Of a stretch of 64,000 bases of DNA, positions 33,833 to 41,850 are shown piece by piece. Each line of letters begins with the position of its first letter. Within the stretch, counting starts at the first letter, position 1. The stretch spans positions 8,939 through 72,938 of the forward strand of contig DAIRBY010000009.1 of NCBI GenBank assembly GCA_036796975.1, written 5' to 3'. Origin of the DNA: UBA8190 sp003453695. GTDB taxonomy: Bacteria; Actinomycetota; Acidimicrobiia; Acidimicrobiales; UBA8190. Position numbers and translations under genes: made by a program. Under the pieces are notes generated by a model that ran no database searches, was not told the origin of the DNA, and worked only from the letters and a program-made list of their open reading frames with translations.

Positions 33833-35245
33833 TCAGTGGAAGGCTTCCACCGCCGCAGATCCACCCACCACGAGCAGCCCGTCTCCTGCGCTCACCCCGG
33901 CGAAGGTGGGTGGCGGGCCGGTGTCGAGGGGTAGCGACCAGCGGGTGGTGCCCGAGGCCGGGTCGACGCCGTACAACCTCTGGTCGGCCCGGTCGGCCAC
34001 CCACAACGCCCCTCGAGCCAGGGTGGGAGAGCTGGCACCGCCACCCGGGGACGCCCACGTCCAGCCCCGCCGCAGCGCGCCCGGCCCCACCTGCACCTGG
34101 TCGATGGTGCCCGAGTCCGAGCACACCACGTACAGCTCCGACGCGCCGTAGGCGGTGGCACCGCGCGAGTTGCACAGGGGCACACTGGCCGCCGCCCCTC
34201 CCACGCCGCCCAGGGACGCCGCGGTGAGCAGATACCCGGTGCCGCCCTTGCCGACGATGAACAGCTGCCCGTTGCCCACCTGCACGGGGGTGGTCGATCC
34301 GAGGTCGAGGTCCTCACGGTTGAGCTGCGCCCAGTTGGACGGCGCCCAGTACTGCTTTTCGGCCAGGGCGGGGGAGAGCTCGATGACGGCGTTGCCGTGG
34401 TCGAAGGCCTGGCCCTGTCCGGCGGCGCCGTTGCCGGCGGAGACGAACACGTCGCCGGAGGCGTCCGTGGCCGGGCCGGCCGGAGCCCAGACGGCCCCCT
34501 CGTTGGCGCTCGGAACCTTGTAGGTGAGCTGCGCTCCGCTGCCGCTCTCGGGCACGCCGATCACCCACCCGTGGTAATTCCCGCAGTCGCCGTAGTTCCC
34601 GCCGAATCCGACGAGCACGTCGCCGTTGTCGAGGGCCAACCCGGCCCGCTGCAGCTGGGCAGCCGCCGACCAACCGGGCTGGTCCAGGTCGCGGCTCCAG
34701 CGCACGGCGTGGGAGGAGAGGTCGATGGCGAAGAGCTGGTGCGTGACGGCGCTGCCGTTCCACAGCGCCGCCGACACGAACAGGGTGGCGCTGCCCGGGT
34801 CGATCGTCATGGTCGAGGTCACGCCGACGGTCGGGGAGATGTCGCCGCAGGGCAGGGCTCCCGCCGGCACGGCCGCGCCCAGATGGCGGGACCAGGTGAT
34901 GGCACCGGTCGAAGCGGACAGCCCGTACACCGTGTCGGCTTCGGTGGCGACGACCACCTGGCCGCGGAAGACGAGGGGCTCGCCGTAGACGGCGCCGTCG
35001 AGGTGGGGTGAGGTCCACGCCGGTGTCGGGGACGCGCGCAGGTTCGCCTCTGTGGTGTCGGCGGACGTGCGCAGGTTGCTGCCGCCGTAGGTCGTCCAGT
35101 CCGAGGCCGCCGGCGCCGCCGTGGTGGTCGTGGTCGATGTGGTCGCCGTGGCGGCGTGATGGTGCGTGGCGGCAGGCCCTCCGCAGCTCGCCGCTGTCAT
35201 GAACAGCGCCAAGAGAAGGAGCCGGCGCCGAGTCGTCACCGTCAT
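33833..35245 (-). CDS. PQQ-like beta-propeller lipoprotein
   Basis: 470 residues. A signal peptide RRRLLLLALFMTAASC ends in a cysteine suitable for lipid attachment. After a His/Thr-rich linker come repeated beta-propeller blades with W-motifs, such as YGLSASTGAITWSRHLG, LFAIDLSSHAVRWSRDLD, YGVDPASGTTRWSLPL and VGGSAAVEAFH. This resembles the PQQ-repeat fold of alcohol dehydrogenases and of BamB, but catalytic Asp and Ca2+ ligands cannot be identified, so a structural or binding role is just as likely. Two cysteines in GDCGNYHG may form a disulfide. It is located directly upstream of acnA. Confidence 0.78.
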   Translation of the reverse strand: MTVTTRRRLLLLALFMTAASCGGPAATHHHAATATTSTTTTTAAPAASDWTTYGGSNLRTSADTTEANLRASPTPAWTSPHLDGAVYGEPLVFRGQVVVATEADTVYGLSASTGAITWSRHLGAAVPAGALPCGDISPTVGVTSTMTIDPGSATLFVSAALWNGSAVTHQLFAIDLSSHAVRWSRDLDQPGWSAAAQLQRAGLALDNGDVLVGFGGNYGDCGNYHGWVIGVPESGSGAQLTYKVPSANEGAVWAPAGPATDASGDVFVSAGNGAAGQGQAFDHGNAVIELSPALAEKQYWAPSNWAQLNREDLDLGSTTPVQVGNGQLFIVGKGGTGYLLTAASLGGVGGAAASVPLCNSRGATAYGASELYVVCSDSGTIDQVQVGPGALRRGWTWASPGGGASSPTLARGALWVADRADQRLYGVDPASGTTRWSLPLDTGPPPTFAGVSAGDGLLVVGGSAAVEAFH

Positions 35246-35314
35246 GGCCGGGCCATCATCGCTCCGGTGGTGTACCCCGAAGGCGGCGGTTGAGTCGCAC
35301 TCGGAGCTGGGGCC

Positions 35315-36121
35315 GTGGTGAAGTTGTCCTCTGTGCAGCACCCAGAGCCGCCGACCGCGAGCGGAACCGGCGACAAGATCCGCATCGGGTTCTTCTCATT
35401 CACGGAGATCACTGATCCGGGCGCCCACGTCGCCTACAACGCCTGGCACCAGCTCGACCACCTTCCCGAGCAGCTGCCCGTTCCCGGCATCGCCTGGGGC
35501 CAGCGCTGGGTGTCGACCCCGGCGTGCCGGGCGCTGCGGGCTGTCGACGGCGAGCGCCTGGCGCCCATCCATTACGTGACGTTGTATCTGATGACCGAGC
35601 CGGTGACCGAGACGCTCCGGGCGTTCGCCGCCCTGGCCGAGGAGCTGCACCGACAAGACCGCTTCTTCGAAGCGCGCCGATCCCGTCTGTCGGGTCCCTT
35701 CGATGTGCTGGGCGCCGCCGCCGCCCCTCGAGTGCAGGTTTCCGCCGCCGCCGTGCCCTACCGGCCGAACACCGGGGTGTACGTGATGGTCGAAGAGGCG
35801 GTCTCGGACGATGGGGGAGACGCCGACCTCTGGCGCCGGCCGGACGACCAGCAGGCGTTGATCACTGTCGACGGCGTGGCGGGGGTGTGGATGTTCGCGG
35901 CGCGGGAGGACGGTCTCGGGCGATGGCGGCCCGGCCGTCACCGGATCACGGTCTGTTACCTGGACGGTGACCCGCTCCGTGTAGCCGAGGCGCTGTGGCC
36001 CGTTCTCGAATCACGAAGGCGCGACGACCTGAGGACGGTTTTCGCCGGGCCGTTCGAGACCGTCACCCCGTGGCACTGGGACTGGTTCGAGGAGCAGGCT
36101 GCACCCGCGCCGTCGGCCTAG
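35315..36121 (+). CDS. Hypothetical protein, possibly a double EthD-like alpha/beta-barrel
   Basis: 268 residues, not firmly recognised. It reads IRIGFFSFTEITDPGAHVAYNAWHQLDHLPEQ near the start and PIHYVTLYLMTEPV later. In the second half VYVMVEEAVSD and RHRITVCYLDGDP look like beta strands of another alpha/beta unit. The pattern (strand, helix with His-Pro, strand) is similar to EthD or stress-response dimeric barrels, here probably fused in tandem. No signal peptide or membrane segment. GTG at 35315 follows GGAGCTGGGG. Its stop codon TAG overlaps, on the other strand, that of the MDR reductase. The repeated occurrence of AWHQLDHLPEQ-like motifs in solvent or steroid degradation clusters is only suggestive. 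Confidence 0.6.
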   Translation: MVKLSSVQHPEPPTASGTGDKIRIGFFSFTEITDPGAHVAYNAWHQLDHLPEQLPVPGIAWGQRWVSTPACRALRAVDGERLAPIHYVTLYLMTEPVTETLRAFAALAEELHRQDRFFEARRSRLSGPFDVLGAAAAPRVQVSAAAVPYRPNTGVYVMVEEAVSDDGGDADLWRRPDDQQALITVDGVAGVWMFAAREDGLGRWRPGRHRITVCYLDGDPLRVAEALWPVLESRRRDDLRTVFAGPFETVTPWHWDWFEEQAAPAPSA

Positions 36122-37122
36122 AGCTCGACGAGCACCTTGCCGGTGTTGGCGCCGGTGAAGAGCATGTTGAGCGCCTCGGGGGCGCGTTCGAGGCCGTGCA
36201 CGACGTGCTCGGCATGCATGATCCTCCCCTCGGCCAGCCACCCGGCCAGCTCCAGTTGCGCCGACGGGTAGCGCTCCAGATAGTCGAAGACGATGAAGCC
36301 CTCCATGCGGCCGCGTCGAGGGATCAGGTTCACGACGTTGGCCGGCCCCGCCGGGCGCTCGGTGGCGTTGTAGAGCGAGATGGCCCCGCACAGCACGACC
36401 CGTCCTCGCATGGCCAGCTGGCCCAGGCAGATGTCGAGGATCTCCCCGCCCACGTTGTCGAAGTACAGGTCGATGCCTTCGGGGCAGTGCCTGTGCAGGG
36501 CCTTGGCCACGTCCTCGTGGCGGTAGTCGACGGCGGCGTCGAAGCCGAGGGACTCGGTGATCCAGGCGCACTTCTCGGCCGTGCCGGCGATGCCCACCAC
36601 CCTGGCGGCGCCCTTCAGTTTTGCGATCTGCCCGGCGAGCGAGCCGGTCGCCCCGGCCGCCCCCGACACCACCACGGTGTCGCCCTCCTGCAGCCGGCCC
36701 ACCTCGAGGAGCCCGAAGTAGGCGGTCATGCCGTTGACGCCGTAGACGTTGAGGGCGGCGCCGGGGTCGATGCCGGGCGGCACCACCTGCATGAGATCCG
36801 ACGTCGAGGCGACGATGTACTCCTGCCATCCGGTGAGCCCGTACACCACGTCGCCCACGGCGAGGCGGTCGGTGCGGCTCCCCACACCCCCGCCGCTGCC
36901 ACCTGAGCGCACCACGTCTCCCACGCCGATGGGCGGGAGGTAGCTGGGCCGGTCGTCCATCCAGGTGCGGATGGTGGGGTCGATCGACAGCCACTTCACC
37001 TTGACCAGCGCCTCGCCGCCGGCGAGCTCGGGGACTTCTGCCACCTCGAGCCGGAATGTCTCCTCGTCGACCATGCCCACGGGACGTCGGGCCAGGACGA
37101 GGCGCCGGTTCTGCGGGCTCAC
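36118..37122 (-). CDS. Zinc-independent medium-chain NADP-dependent reductase (2-alkenal/curcumin reductase type)
   Basis: 334 residues. It starts NRRLVLARRPVGMVDEETFRLE, typical of leukotriene-B4-dehydrogenase-like MDR enzymes. VKVKWLSIDPTIRTWM, YGLTGWQEYIVA and GMTAYFGLLEVG follow. The nucleotide-binding site is VVVSGAAGATGSLAGQIAKL. Near the end LYFDNVGGEILD and RIMHAEHVVHGLERAPEA appear. No zinc ligands are present. Such enzymes reduce alpha,beta-unsaturated aldehydes or ketones with NADPH. The start GTG overlaps the stop of the upstream LLM gene (GTGA), showing translational coupling. Its own stop overlaps that of the gene on the opposite strand. Confidence 0.9.
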   Translation of the reverse strand: MSPQNRRLVLARRPVGMVDEETFRLEVAEVPELAGGEALVKVKWLSIDPTIRTWMDDRPSYLPPIGVGDVVRSGGSGGGVGSRTDRLAVGDVVYGLTGWQEYIVASTSDLMQVVPPGIDPGAALNVYGVNGMTAYFGLLEVGRLQEGDTVVVSGAAGATGSLAGQIAKLKGAARVVGIAGTAEKCAWITESLGFDAAVDYRHEDVAKALHRHCPEGIDLYFDNVGGEILDICLGQLAMRGRVVLCGAISLYNATERPAGPANVVNLIPRRGRMEGFIVFDYLERYPSAQLELAGWLAEGRIMHAEHVVHGLERAPEALNMLFTGANTGKVLVEL

Positions 37123-38147
37123 GCCGCCCACTCCTTCAATTGCTCGATGCTCCGGAGGGCGTCGGGGCCGATGGCGGTGACGTTGAGCACGGTCACACCG
37201 GCCTCCCGGTAGGCGGCGATGCGCTCTTTTATGTAGCCGGGCGGGCCCACGAGCGAGGTCTTCTCGAGCAGCTCGCCGGGTACCAGCGCCGCCGCCTCGT
37301 CCTTCTTGCCGGCGAGGTAGAGCTCCTGGATCTCCTCCGCCTCCTTCTCGTATCCGTAGCGGCGGGTGAGCGAGTTGTAGAAGTTGCGGCCCTTGGCGCC
37401 CATGCCGCCGATGTAGAGCGCCGCCATGGGGCGGGCCAGCTCGCGGAGGTTCTCGAGCCCGTCGCCGACGGCGAGCAGCCCGCCGGCGGCGATCTCGAGC
37501 GTTCCCAGCCCGGGCGCCCGCCGCGTCCCGCCCTCGGCCAGGGCGCCGCCCCACACCTCGGCGGCGCGCTCGGGCACGAACAGGAATGGGAACCAGCCGT
37601 CGGCCAGCTCGGCGGCCATGGCCACGTTCTTCGGCCCCATGGCCGCCACCCAGATGGGGATGGCGTCGCGGACGGGGCGGTTGATGAGCTTGAGCGGCTT
37701 GCCCAGTCCCGTGCCCTGCCCGGGTGGCAGCGGGATGGTGTACAGGCCCTCGTTGGTGATGACCTCGCGTCGCCACACCCGCCGGCAGATGCCGATGATC
37801 TCGCGGGTGCGCTCGAGGGGCTGGGTGTACGCCACGCCGTGCCATCCCTCGATCACCTGGGGGCCCGATGCTCCCAGGCCGAGGATGAAGCGACCCTCGC
37901 TCAGGGCGTCGATCCCCGCCGCCGTCTGGGCCAGGAGCACCGGGGTGCGGGAGTAGATGGGCAAGATGGCCGAGCCGATCTCGAGGCGGCTCGTCTTGGC
38001 GGCGATGTAGCCGAGCTGGCTCGGGGCATCGAGCCCGTATGCCTCGGCGACCCAGACGATGTCGAGCCCGGCCCGCTCGAGCTCGGCCACGTAGTCGGCG
38101 GACTCCTTGATCCCCCGCGAGTAGTCGAGCATCGTGCTCACCCGCAT
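37119..38147 (-). CDS. LLM-class F420-dependent oxidoreductase
   Basis: 342 residues of the luciferase-like monooxygenase superfamily. Marks: ADYVAELERAGLDIVWVAEAYG, AAKTSRLEIGSAILPIYSRTP, TAAGIDALSEGRFILGLGASGPQV, then GPKNVAMAAELADGWFPF, and VGPPGYIKERIAAYREAGVTVLNV. In actinobacteria this subgroup normally uses F420 rather than FMN; the substrate is unknown. The start ATG is at 38147, where MRVSTMLDY begins. It is the middle gene of a minus-strand SDR-LLM-MDR operon (35-base gap to the SDR, 4-base overlap with the MDR gene). Confidence 0.9.
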   Translation of the reverse strand: MRVSTMLDYSRGIKESADYVAELERAGLDIVWVAEAYGLDAPSQLGYIAAKTSRLEIGSAILPIYSRTPVLLAQTAAGIDALSEGRFILGLGASGPQVIEGWHGVAYTQPLERTREIIGICRRVWRREVITNEGLYTIPLPPGQGTGLGKPLKLINRPVRDAIPIWVAAMGPKNVAMAAELADGWFPFLFVPERAAEVWGGALAEGGTRRAPGLGTLEIAAGGLLAVGDGLENLRELARPMAALYIGGMGAKGRNFYNSLTRRYGYEKEAEEIQELYLAGKKDEAAALVPGELLEKTSLVGPPGYIKERIAAYREAGVTVLNVTAIGPDALRSIEQLKEWAA

Positions 38148-38182
38148 CGCCGGCCTCCCATGTCCTCGTGGTGGTGGGCCGC

Positions 38183-38950
38183 TCAGCCCACCGTGGCGAT
38201 GCCGCCGTCGACCGGCACGACGGCTCCCGTCATGTAGGAGGACGCCGGCGAGGCCAGGAAGATGGCGATGCCGGCCATGTCGTCGGGCCGCCCGATGCGC
38301 TTCATGGGCGCCGACGCGGCGATCTGCTCCCCGAACGAATCCAGGGTGGCCGCCATCATCTTGGACTCGAAGGGGCCGGGGGCGATGGCGTTGACCGTGA
38401 TGCGCGGCGCGAGACGGCGGGCCAGATGTCGCGTCAACTGGTGCACGGCCGCCTTCGACGCCGAGTAGGAGTAGGTCTCGAGCACCGGAACGTGGATGCC
38501 GTCGATCGACCCGACGTTGATCACGCGGGCGGGGTCGTCGTCGGTGGCAGCCTCCTCGAGCAACGGGACCAGGAATTTGGTGGTGTGGAACACACCCTTC
38601 ACGTTGAGCGACAGCACCCGGTCCCACGCCGCGTCGTCGAACTGCTCGAGCGGTGTGCCCCAGGTGTTCCCGGCGTTGTTGACGAGCACGTCCAGGCGCG
38701 GTTCGCGGCCGGCCAGGGCGTCGGCCAGCTGACGGCAGCCGGCCTCGGTGGACAGATCGGCGGGCAGGGCGATGCAGGTGCCCTTCTCCGACAGCTCGGC
38801 GGCGGTCTGCTCGCAGGCCTCCGCCTTCCGGGACGAGATGTAGACCTTGGCACCGGCCTCCACGTAGCCGGAGGCGATCATGCGGCCGATCCCTCTCGAC
38901 CCTCCCGTCACCAGCGCCGTCTTGCCGGCGATCGAGAACAGGTCGGGCAC
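38183..38950 (-). CDS. Short-chain dehydrogenase/reductase
   Basis: 255 residues of the classical SDR type. TALVTGGSRGIGRMIA is the cofactor-binding loop. LDVLVNNAGNTWG is the NNAG motif. The catalytic Ser is in INVGSIDG and Tyr-x3-Lys is in YSYSASKAAVHQ. VNAIAPGPFESKM and GAVVPVDGGIATVG complete the pattern. Arg in SSRKAE after beta 2 points to NADP(H). The substrate is unknown. The start is the GTG at 38950, with TATCCT eight bases before it and no ribosome binding site. It begins the minus-strand operon and is divergent from the AidB-like gene. Confidence 0.92.
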   Translation of the reverse strand: MPDLFSIAGKTALVTGGSRGIGRMIASGYVEAGAKVYISSRKAEACEQTAAELSEKGTCIALPADLSTEAGCRQLADALAGREPRLDVLVNNAGNTWGTPLEQFDDAAWDRVLSLNVKGVFHTTKFLVPLLEEAATDDDPARVINVGSIDGIHVPVLETYSYSASKAAVHQLTRHLARRLAPRITVNAIAPGPFESKMMAATLDSFGEQIAASAPMKRIGRPDDMAGIAIFLASPASSYMTGAVVPVDGGIATVG

Positions 38951-38958
38951 GGCCGCGG

Positions 38959-38964
38959 AGGATA
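38959..38964 (-). promoter_or_regulatory. -10 box of a probable leaderless promoter
   Basis: TATCCT on the minus strand ends eight bases before the GTG of the SDR gene. No Shine-Dalgarno sequence lies in those eight bases. Confidence 0.5.
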
Positions 38965-39020
38965 GCCGTCAGAGGCGCCGGCACCGTCACCCGCCGGGTG
39001 TACCGTCGGTCGCAGTTTCT

Positions 39021-40664
39021 ATGTCCGACCCCATCCACGCCGTGACGAACCAGGCGCCTCCGCTCCAGGATTACGACCTCTACGCCGCCGACAGGGTGCT
39101 GCGACAGGGAGTGGAGCGCCAAGGTGCGGGCTGGGCCGACGACGAGCTGCACGATGTGGGCCGGCGCGCCGGGAGCGCCGAGTGCATCGCCTGGGGTTTC
39201 GACGCCAACCGGTTCCCACCCGCGTTGCGGGCCTTCGACCGCTACGGGGCCCGCATCGACGAGGTCGAGTTCCACCCCGCCTGGCACGAGCTGGTCTCCT
39301 TCGCCGTGGAGCACGGCATGCACGGCACCCCGTGGGCAAACTCGCGCCCCGGTGCGCACGTGGCCAGGACGGCGGCCTTCTACCTGTGGTCGCAGGTGGA
39401 GAGCGGGCACGGCTGTCCCATCTCCATGACCTACGCCTCCGTGCCGACAGTGCGCCATCAAGCCGAGCTGGCCGCCGTGTGGGAGCCGCTCGCCGAGAGC
39501 CGCCGCTACGACCCCGGCCTGCGCCCGGTGTCCGACAAGGCCGGCGTCCTGCTCGGCATGGCCATGACCGAGCGCCAGGGCGGCTCGGACGTGCGCGCCA
39601 ACATCACCACCGCCGTCGCCGACGACGAGGTGCCCGGCTTCACCTACCGCCTCGTCGGCCACAAGTGGTTCTGCTCGGCCCCCATGTGCGACGCCTTCTT
39701 GGTCCTGGCCAAGTCGCGAGGCGGGTTGTCGTGCTTCCTCATGCCGCGCGTCCTCTCCGACGGCCGCCACAACGCCATGCACCTGGCCCGTCTCAAGGAC
39801 AAGCTGGGCAACAGGTCGAACGCCTCGGCCGAGATCGAGCTGCACGGAGCCCTGGCCTTCCTGGTGGGCGAGGAAGGACGGGGCGTGCGCACCATCGTCG
39901 ACATGGTCAACTGCACGCGCCTCGACTGCGTCACGGGCTCGGCCGCCCTCATGCGTCAAGCGCTGGTGCAGGCTGTGCACCATGCCCGTCACCGCCACGC
40001 CTTCGGAAGCCGGCTCGTGGAGCAACCCCTCATGGCCAACGTGCTCGCCGACCTGGCCCTCGAGTCGGAGGCGGCGACGTCGCTCATGGTCCGCCTGGCC
40101 GGCGCCGCCGACCAGGCCGAGGGCGACGAGCAGGAGGAGCGCCTGCGGCGCATCGGCACGGCGGTGGGCAAGTACTGGGTGTGCAAGCGCACGCCCCCCA
40201 TGGTCGCCGAGGCTCTCGAGTGCCTGGGGGGCAACGGTTACGTGGAGGAGTCGGTGATGCCCCGGCTGCTGCGCGAAGCGCCGCTCAATTCGATCTGGGA
40301 GGGGTCGGGGAACGTCAACGCCCTCGACGTCCTGCGGGCCGCCGCCAAGGAGCCCGGCGTGGTCGACGCCCTCTTCGGCGAGCTGGGCCAGGCGGCCGGT
40401 GGCGACCGCCGCCTGGACGACCACGTCGGCGCCCTGCGCAAGGAGCTCGACCACGGCACCGACCTCGAGTACCGGGCCCGGCGGCTGGTCGAGGCCATGG
40501 CGCTGGCGCTGCAGGGGTCGCTGCTCGTGCGGTTCGCACCCACCGCCGTGGCCGACGCCTTCTGCGCCTCGCGCCTGGGCGGCGACGGAGGTCACGCCTT
40601 TGGGACGCTCCCCTCCGGTGTCGACTGCAGCGCCGTCCTGGAGCGTGCTGCACCCGGCCTCTGA
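39021..40664 (+). CDS. AidB-like acyl-CoA dehydrogenase
   Basis: 547 residues, close to AidB (541) and longer than ordinary acyl-CoA dehydrogenases. It has the AidB-type N-terminal section (PPLQDYDLYAADRVL), then SMTYASVPTVRH, GMAMTERQGGSDVRAN, HKWFCSAPMCDAFLVLA, RLKDKLGNRSNASAEIEL and ALECLGGNGYVEESVMPRLLREAPLNSIWEG with a Glu in the position of the catalytic base. AidB of E. coli binds DNA and protects it from alkylation, with weak isovaleryl-CoA activity; which role applies is open. The ATG at 39021 has a TACCGT -10 box 14 bases upstream. It leads a plus-strand operon with nitroreductase and SRPBCC genes. Confidence 0.9.
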   Translation: MSDPIHAVTNQAPPLQDYDLYAADRVLRQGVERQGAGWADDELHDVGRRAGSAECIAWGFDANRFPPALRAFDRYGARIDEVEFHPAWHELVSFAVEHGMHGTPWANSRPGAHVARTAAFYLWSQVESGHGCPISMTYASVPTVRHQAELAAVWEPLAESRRYDPGLRPVSDKAGVLLGMAMTERQGGSDVRANITTAVADDEVPGFTYRLVGHKWFCSAPMCDAFLVLAKSRGGLSCFLMPRVLSDGRHNAMHLARLKDKLGNRSNASAEIELHGALAFLVGEEGRGVRTIVDMVNCTRLDCVTGSAALMRQALVQAVHHARHRHAFGSRLVEQPLMANVLADLALESEAATSLMVRLAGAADQAEGDEQEERLRRIGTAVGKYWVCKRTPPMVAEALECLGGNGYVEESVMPRLLREAPLNSIWEGSGNVNALDVLRAAAKEPGVVDALFGELGQAAGGDRRLDDHVGALRKELDHGTDLEYRARRLVEAMALALQGSLLVRFAPTAVADAFCASRLGGDGGHAFGTLPSGVDCSAVLERAAPGL

Positions 40665-40686
40665 GCGCCGAGCACCGGTCGCCACC

Positions 40687-41283
40687 GTGCCCGAGTTCTT
40701 CGACGTGGTGCGTTCGCAGCGGGCGTGCCGCGCCTTCGCCCCCGATCCCCTCTCCGACGAGTTGGTGGAGCAGGTGCTCGAGGCGGCGACCCACGCGCCC
40801 AGCGCCGAGAACCGTCAGCCGTGGGTGTTCGTGGTGGTGCGCGACGACAAGGAGCGCGCCGTCCTCGGCGAGCTCACCCGGCGGGCGTGGGAGGGAGGCG
40901 GCCGGCGCCACTCCGAGCGCCGGCTCGCGGCCGGCCTGCTCCGAGACGTCGACCACGGTGCCACCGGCGGGGTGGCGGCAGCGCCCGTGGTGGTGGTCGT
41001 GTGCGCCGACACCGAGGCGGTGAGCCCGGCGGTCCTCGAAGCCTCGATCTTCCCGGCGGTGCAGAACCTGCTTCTCGCCGCCGGCGCCCTGGGGCTCGGG
41101 AGTGCGCTCACGACCTTGCCGCTCGCCTTCTCGGCCGAGATGGCCGACGCGCTCGGGCTGCCCGACGCCCTGCGTCCCGTGGCCGTGGTGCCCTTGGGCC
41201 GTCCCGCCCGCCCTCTGGGCGCGCCGAAGCGGCGGCCGGTGTCGGAGGTGGCCCATCGCGAGCGCTTCGGCGCCGGCTGGTAG
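40687..41283 (+). CDS. Nitroreductase family protein
   Basis: 198 residues. FFDVVRSQRACRAFAPDPLSD and VLEAATHAPSAENRQPWVFVVV give the FMN-binding N-terminus of the NfsA/NfnB superfamily. FPAVQNLLLAAGALGLGSALTT is the middle helix and AVVPLGRPA the terminal strand. Such flavoenzymes reduce nitro groups, enones or quinones, or use F420-like hydride donors. The start GTG follows the AidB stop by 22 bases. Its mate is the SRPBCC gene seven bases further. The substrate is not deducible. Confidence 0.88.
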   Translation: MPEFFDVVRSQRACRAFAPDPLSDELVEQVLEAATHAPSAENRQPWVFVVVRDDKERAVLGELTRRAWEGGGRRHSERRLAAGLLRDVDHGATGGVAAAPVVVVVCADTEAVSPAVLEASIFPAVQNLLLAAGALGLGSALTTLPLAFSAEMADALGLPDALRPVAVVPLGRPARPLGAPKRRPVSEVAHRERFGAGW

Positions 41284-41290
41284 CGGCGCC

Positions 41291-41842
41291 GTGCACCATC
41301 ACGAATACGCCGTGGAGGTCGACGGCACACCCGAGGAGGTGTGGTCGTTGTTCTGGTACCGCGGCCCCCGCCCGCCGGGCCAGGGGCCGGTGCACATCGA
41401 GATCCTCCATCCGGGTGACGACGTGGGGGAGGGGCTGGTGCGGCACTGCACCTTCCGGGTCCCCCGCTATCTCCTGACCGGCGGGGTGGGCCATTCCTGG
41501 GAATGGCTCACCCAGGTGAAGCCGCACGAGTCGTGGAAGTACGACGCCGTCGGCAAGCCGCTGTGGAGCAAGGCCGAGGGCTGGACGCGCCTCGAGGCCA
41601 TGGACGGGGGCCGGACCCGCATACACTTCAGCGAGACCTACCACGCCTTCAACCCGCTGTGGCGGGCGCTGCTCGAAGCGCGCGTGCACCGCTTCATCTC
41701 CAAGGACAACGATTCGCTCATCGCCGGGGCCATGGCCGAGGGGCTGCGGCGTCTGCGCCAGGCGCGTGGCGTCGGGAAGGCCGGTGTGACCGAGGTCCCG
41801 GACCGAGCGGAGTCGCCCCAAGCGGAGCCGCCCGCCGACTAG
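41291..41842 (+). CDS. SRPBCC (START/Bet v1-like) family protein
   Basis: 183 residues. It begins HHHEYAVEVDGTPEEVWSLFWY, the opening strand and helix of polyketide-cyclase-type SRPBCC proteins. HIEILHPGDDVGEGLVRHCTF, SWEWLTQVKPHESWKYD and RTRIHFSETYHAF follow, then a C-terminal helix LIAGAMAEGLRRLRQ. These proteins bind hydrophobic ligands in a central cavity. In this operon it could bring substrate to the nitroreductase or AidB-like enzyme (inference). The start is GTG at 41291. The last 25 residues are charged and unstructured. Confidence 0.8.
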   Translation: MHHHEYAVEVDGTPEEVWSLFWYRGPRPPGQGPVHIEILHPGDDVGEGLVRHCTFRVPRYLLTGGVGHSWEWLTQVKPHESWKYDAVGKPLWSKAEGWTRLEAMDGGRTRIHFSETYHAFNPLWRALLEARVHRFISKDNDSLIAGAMAEGLRRLRQARGVGKAGVTEVPDRAESPQAEPPAD

Positions 41843-41850
41843 CAGTGTCC

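Noticed and set aside
38150..40685. Extension of the LLM gene frame to more than 1100 codons
   Set aside because: Only the part from 38147 downward has luciferase-family conservation; the upstream part is antisense to SDR and AidB genes.
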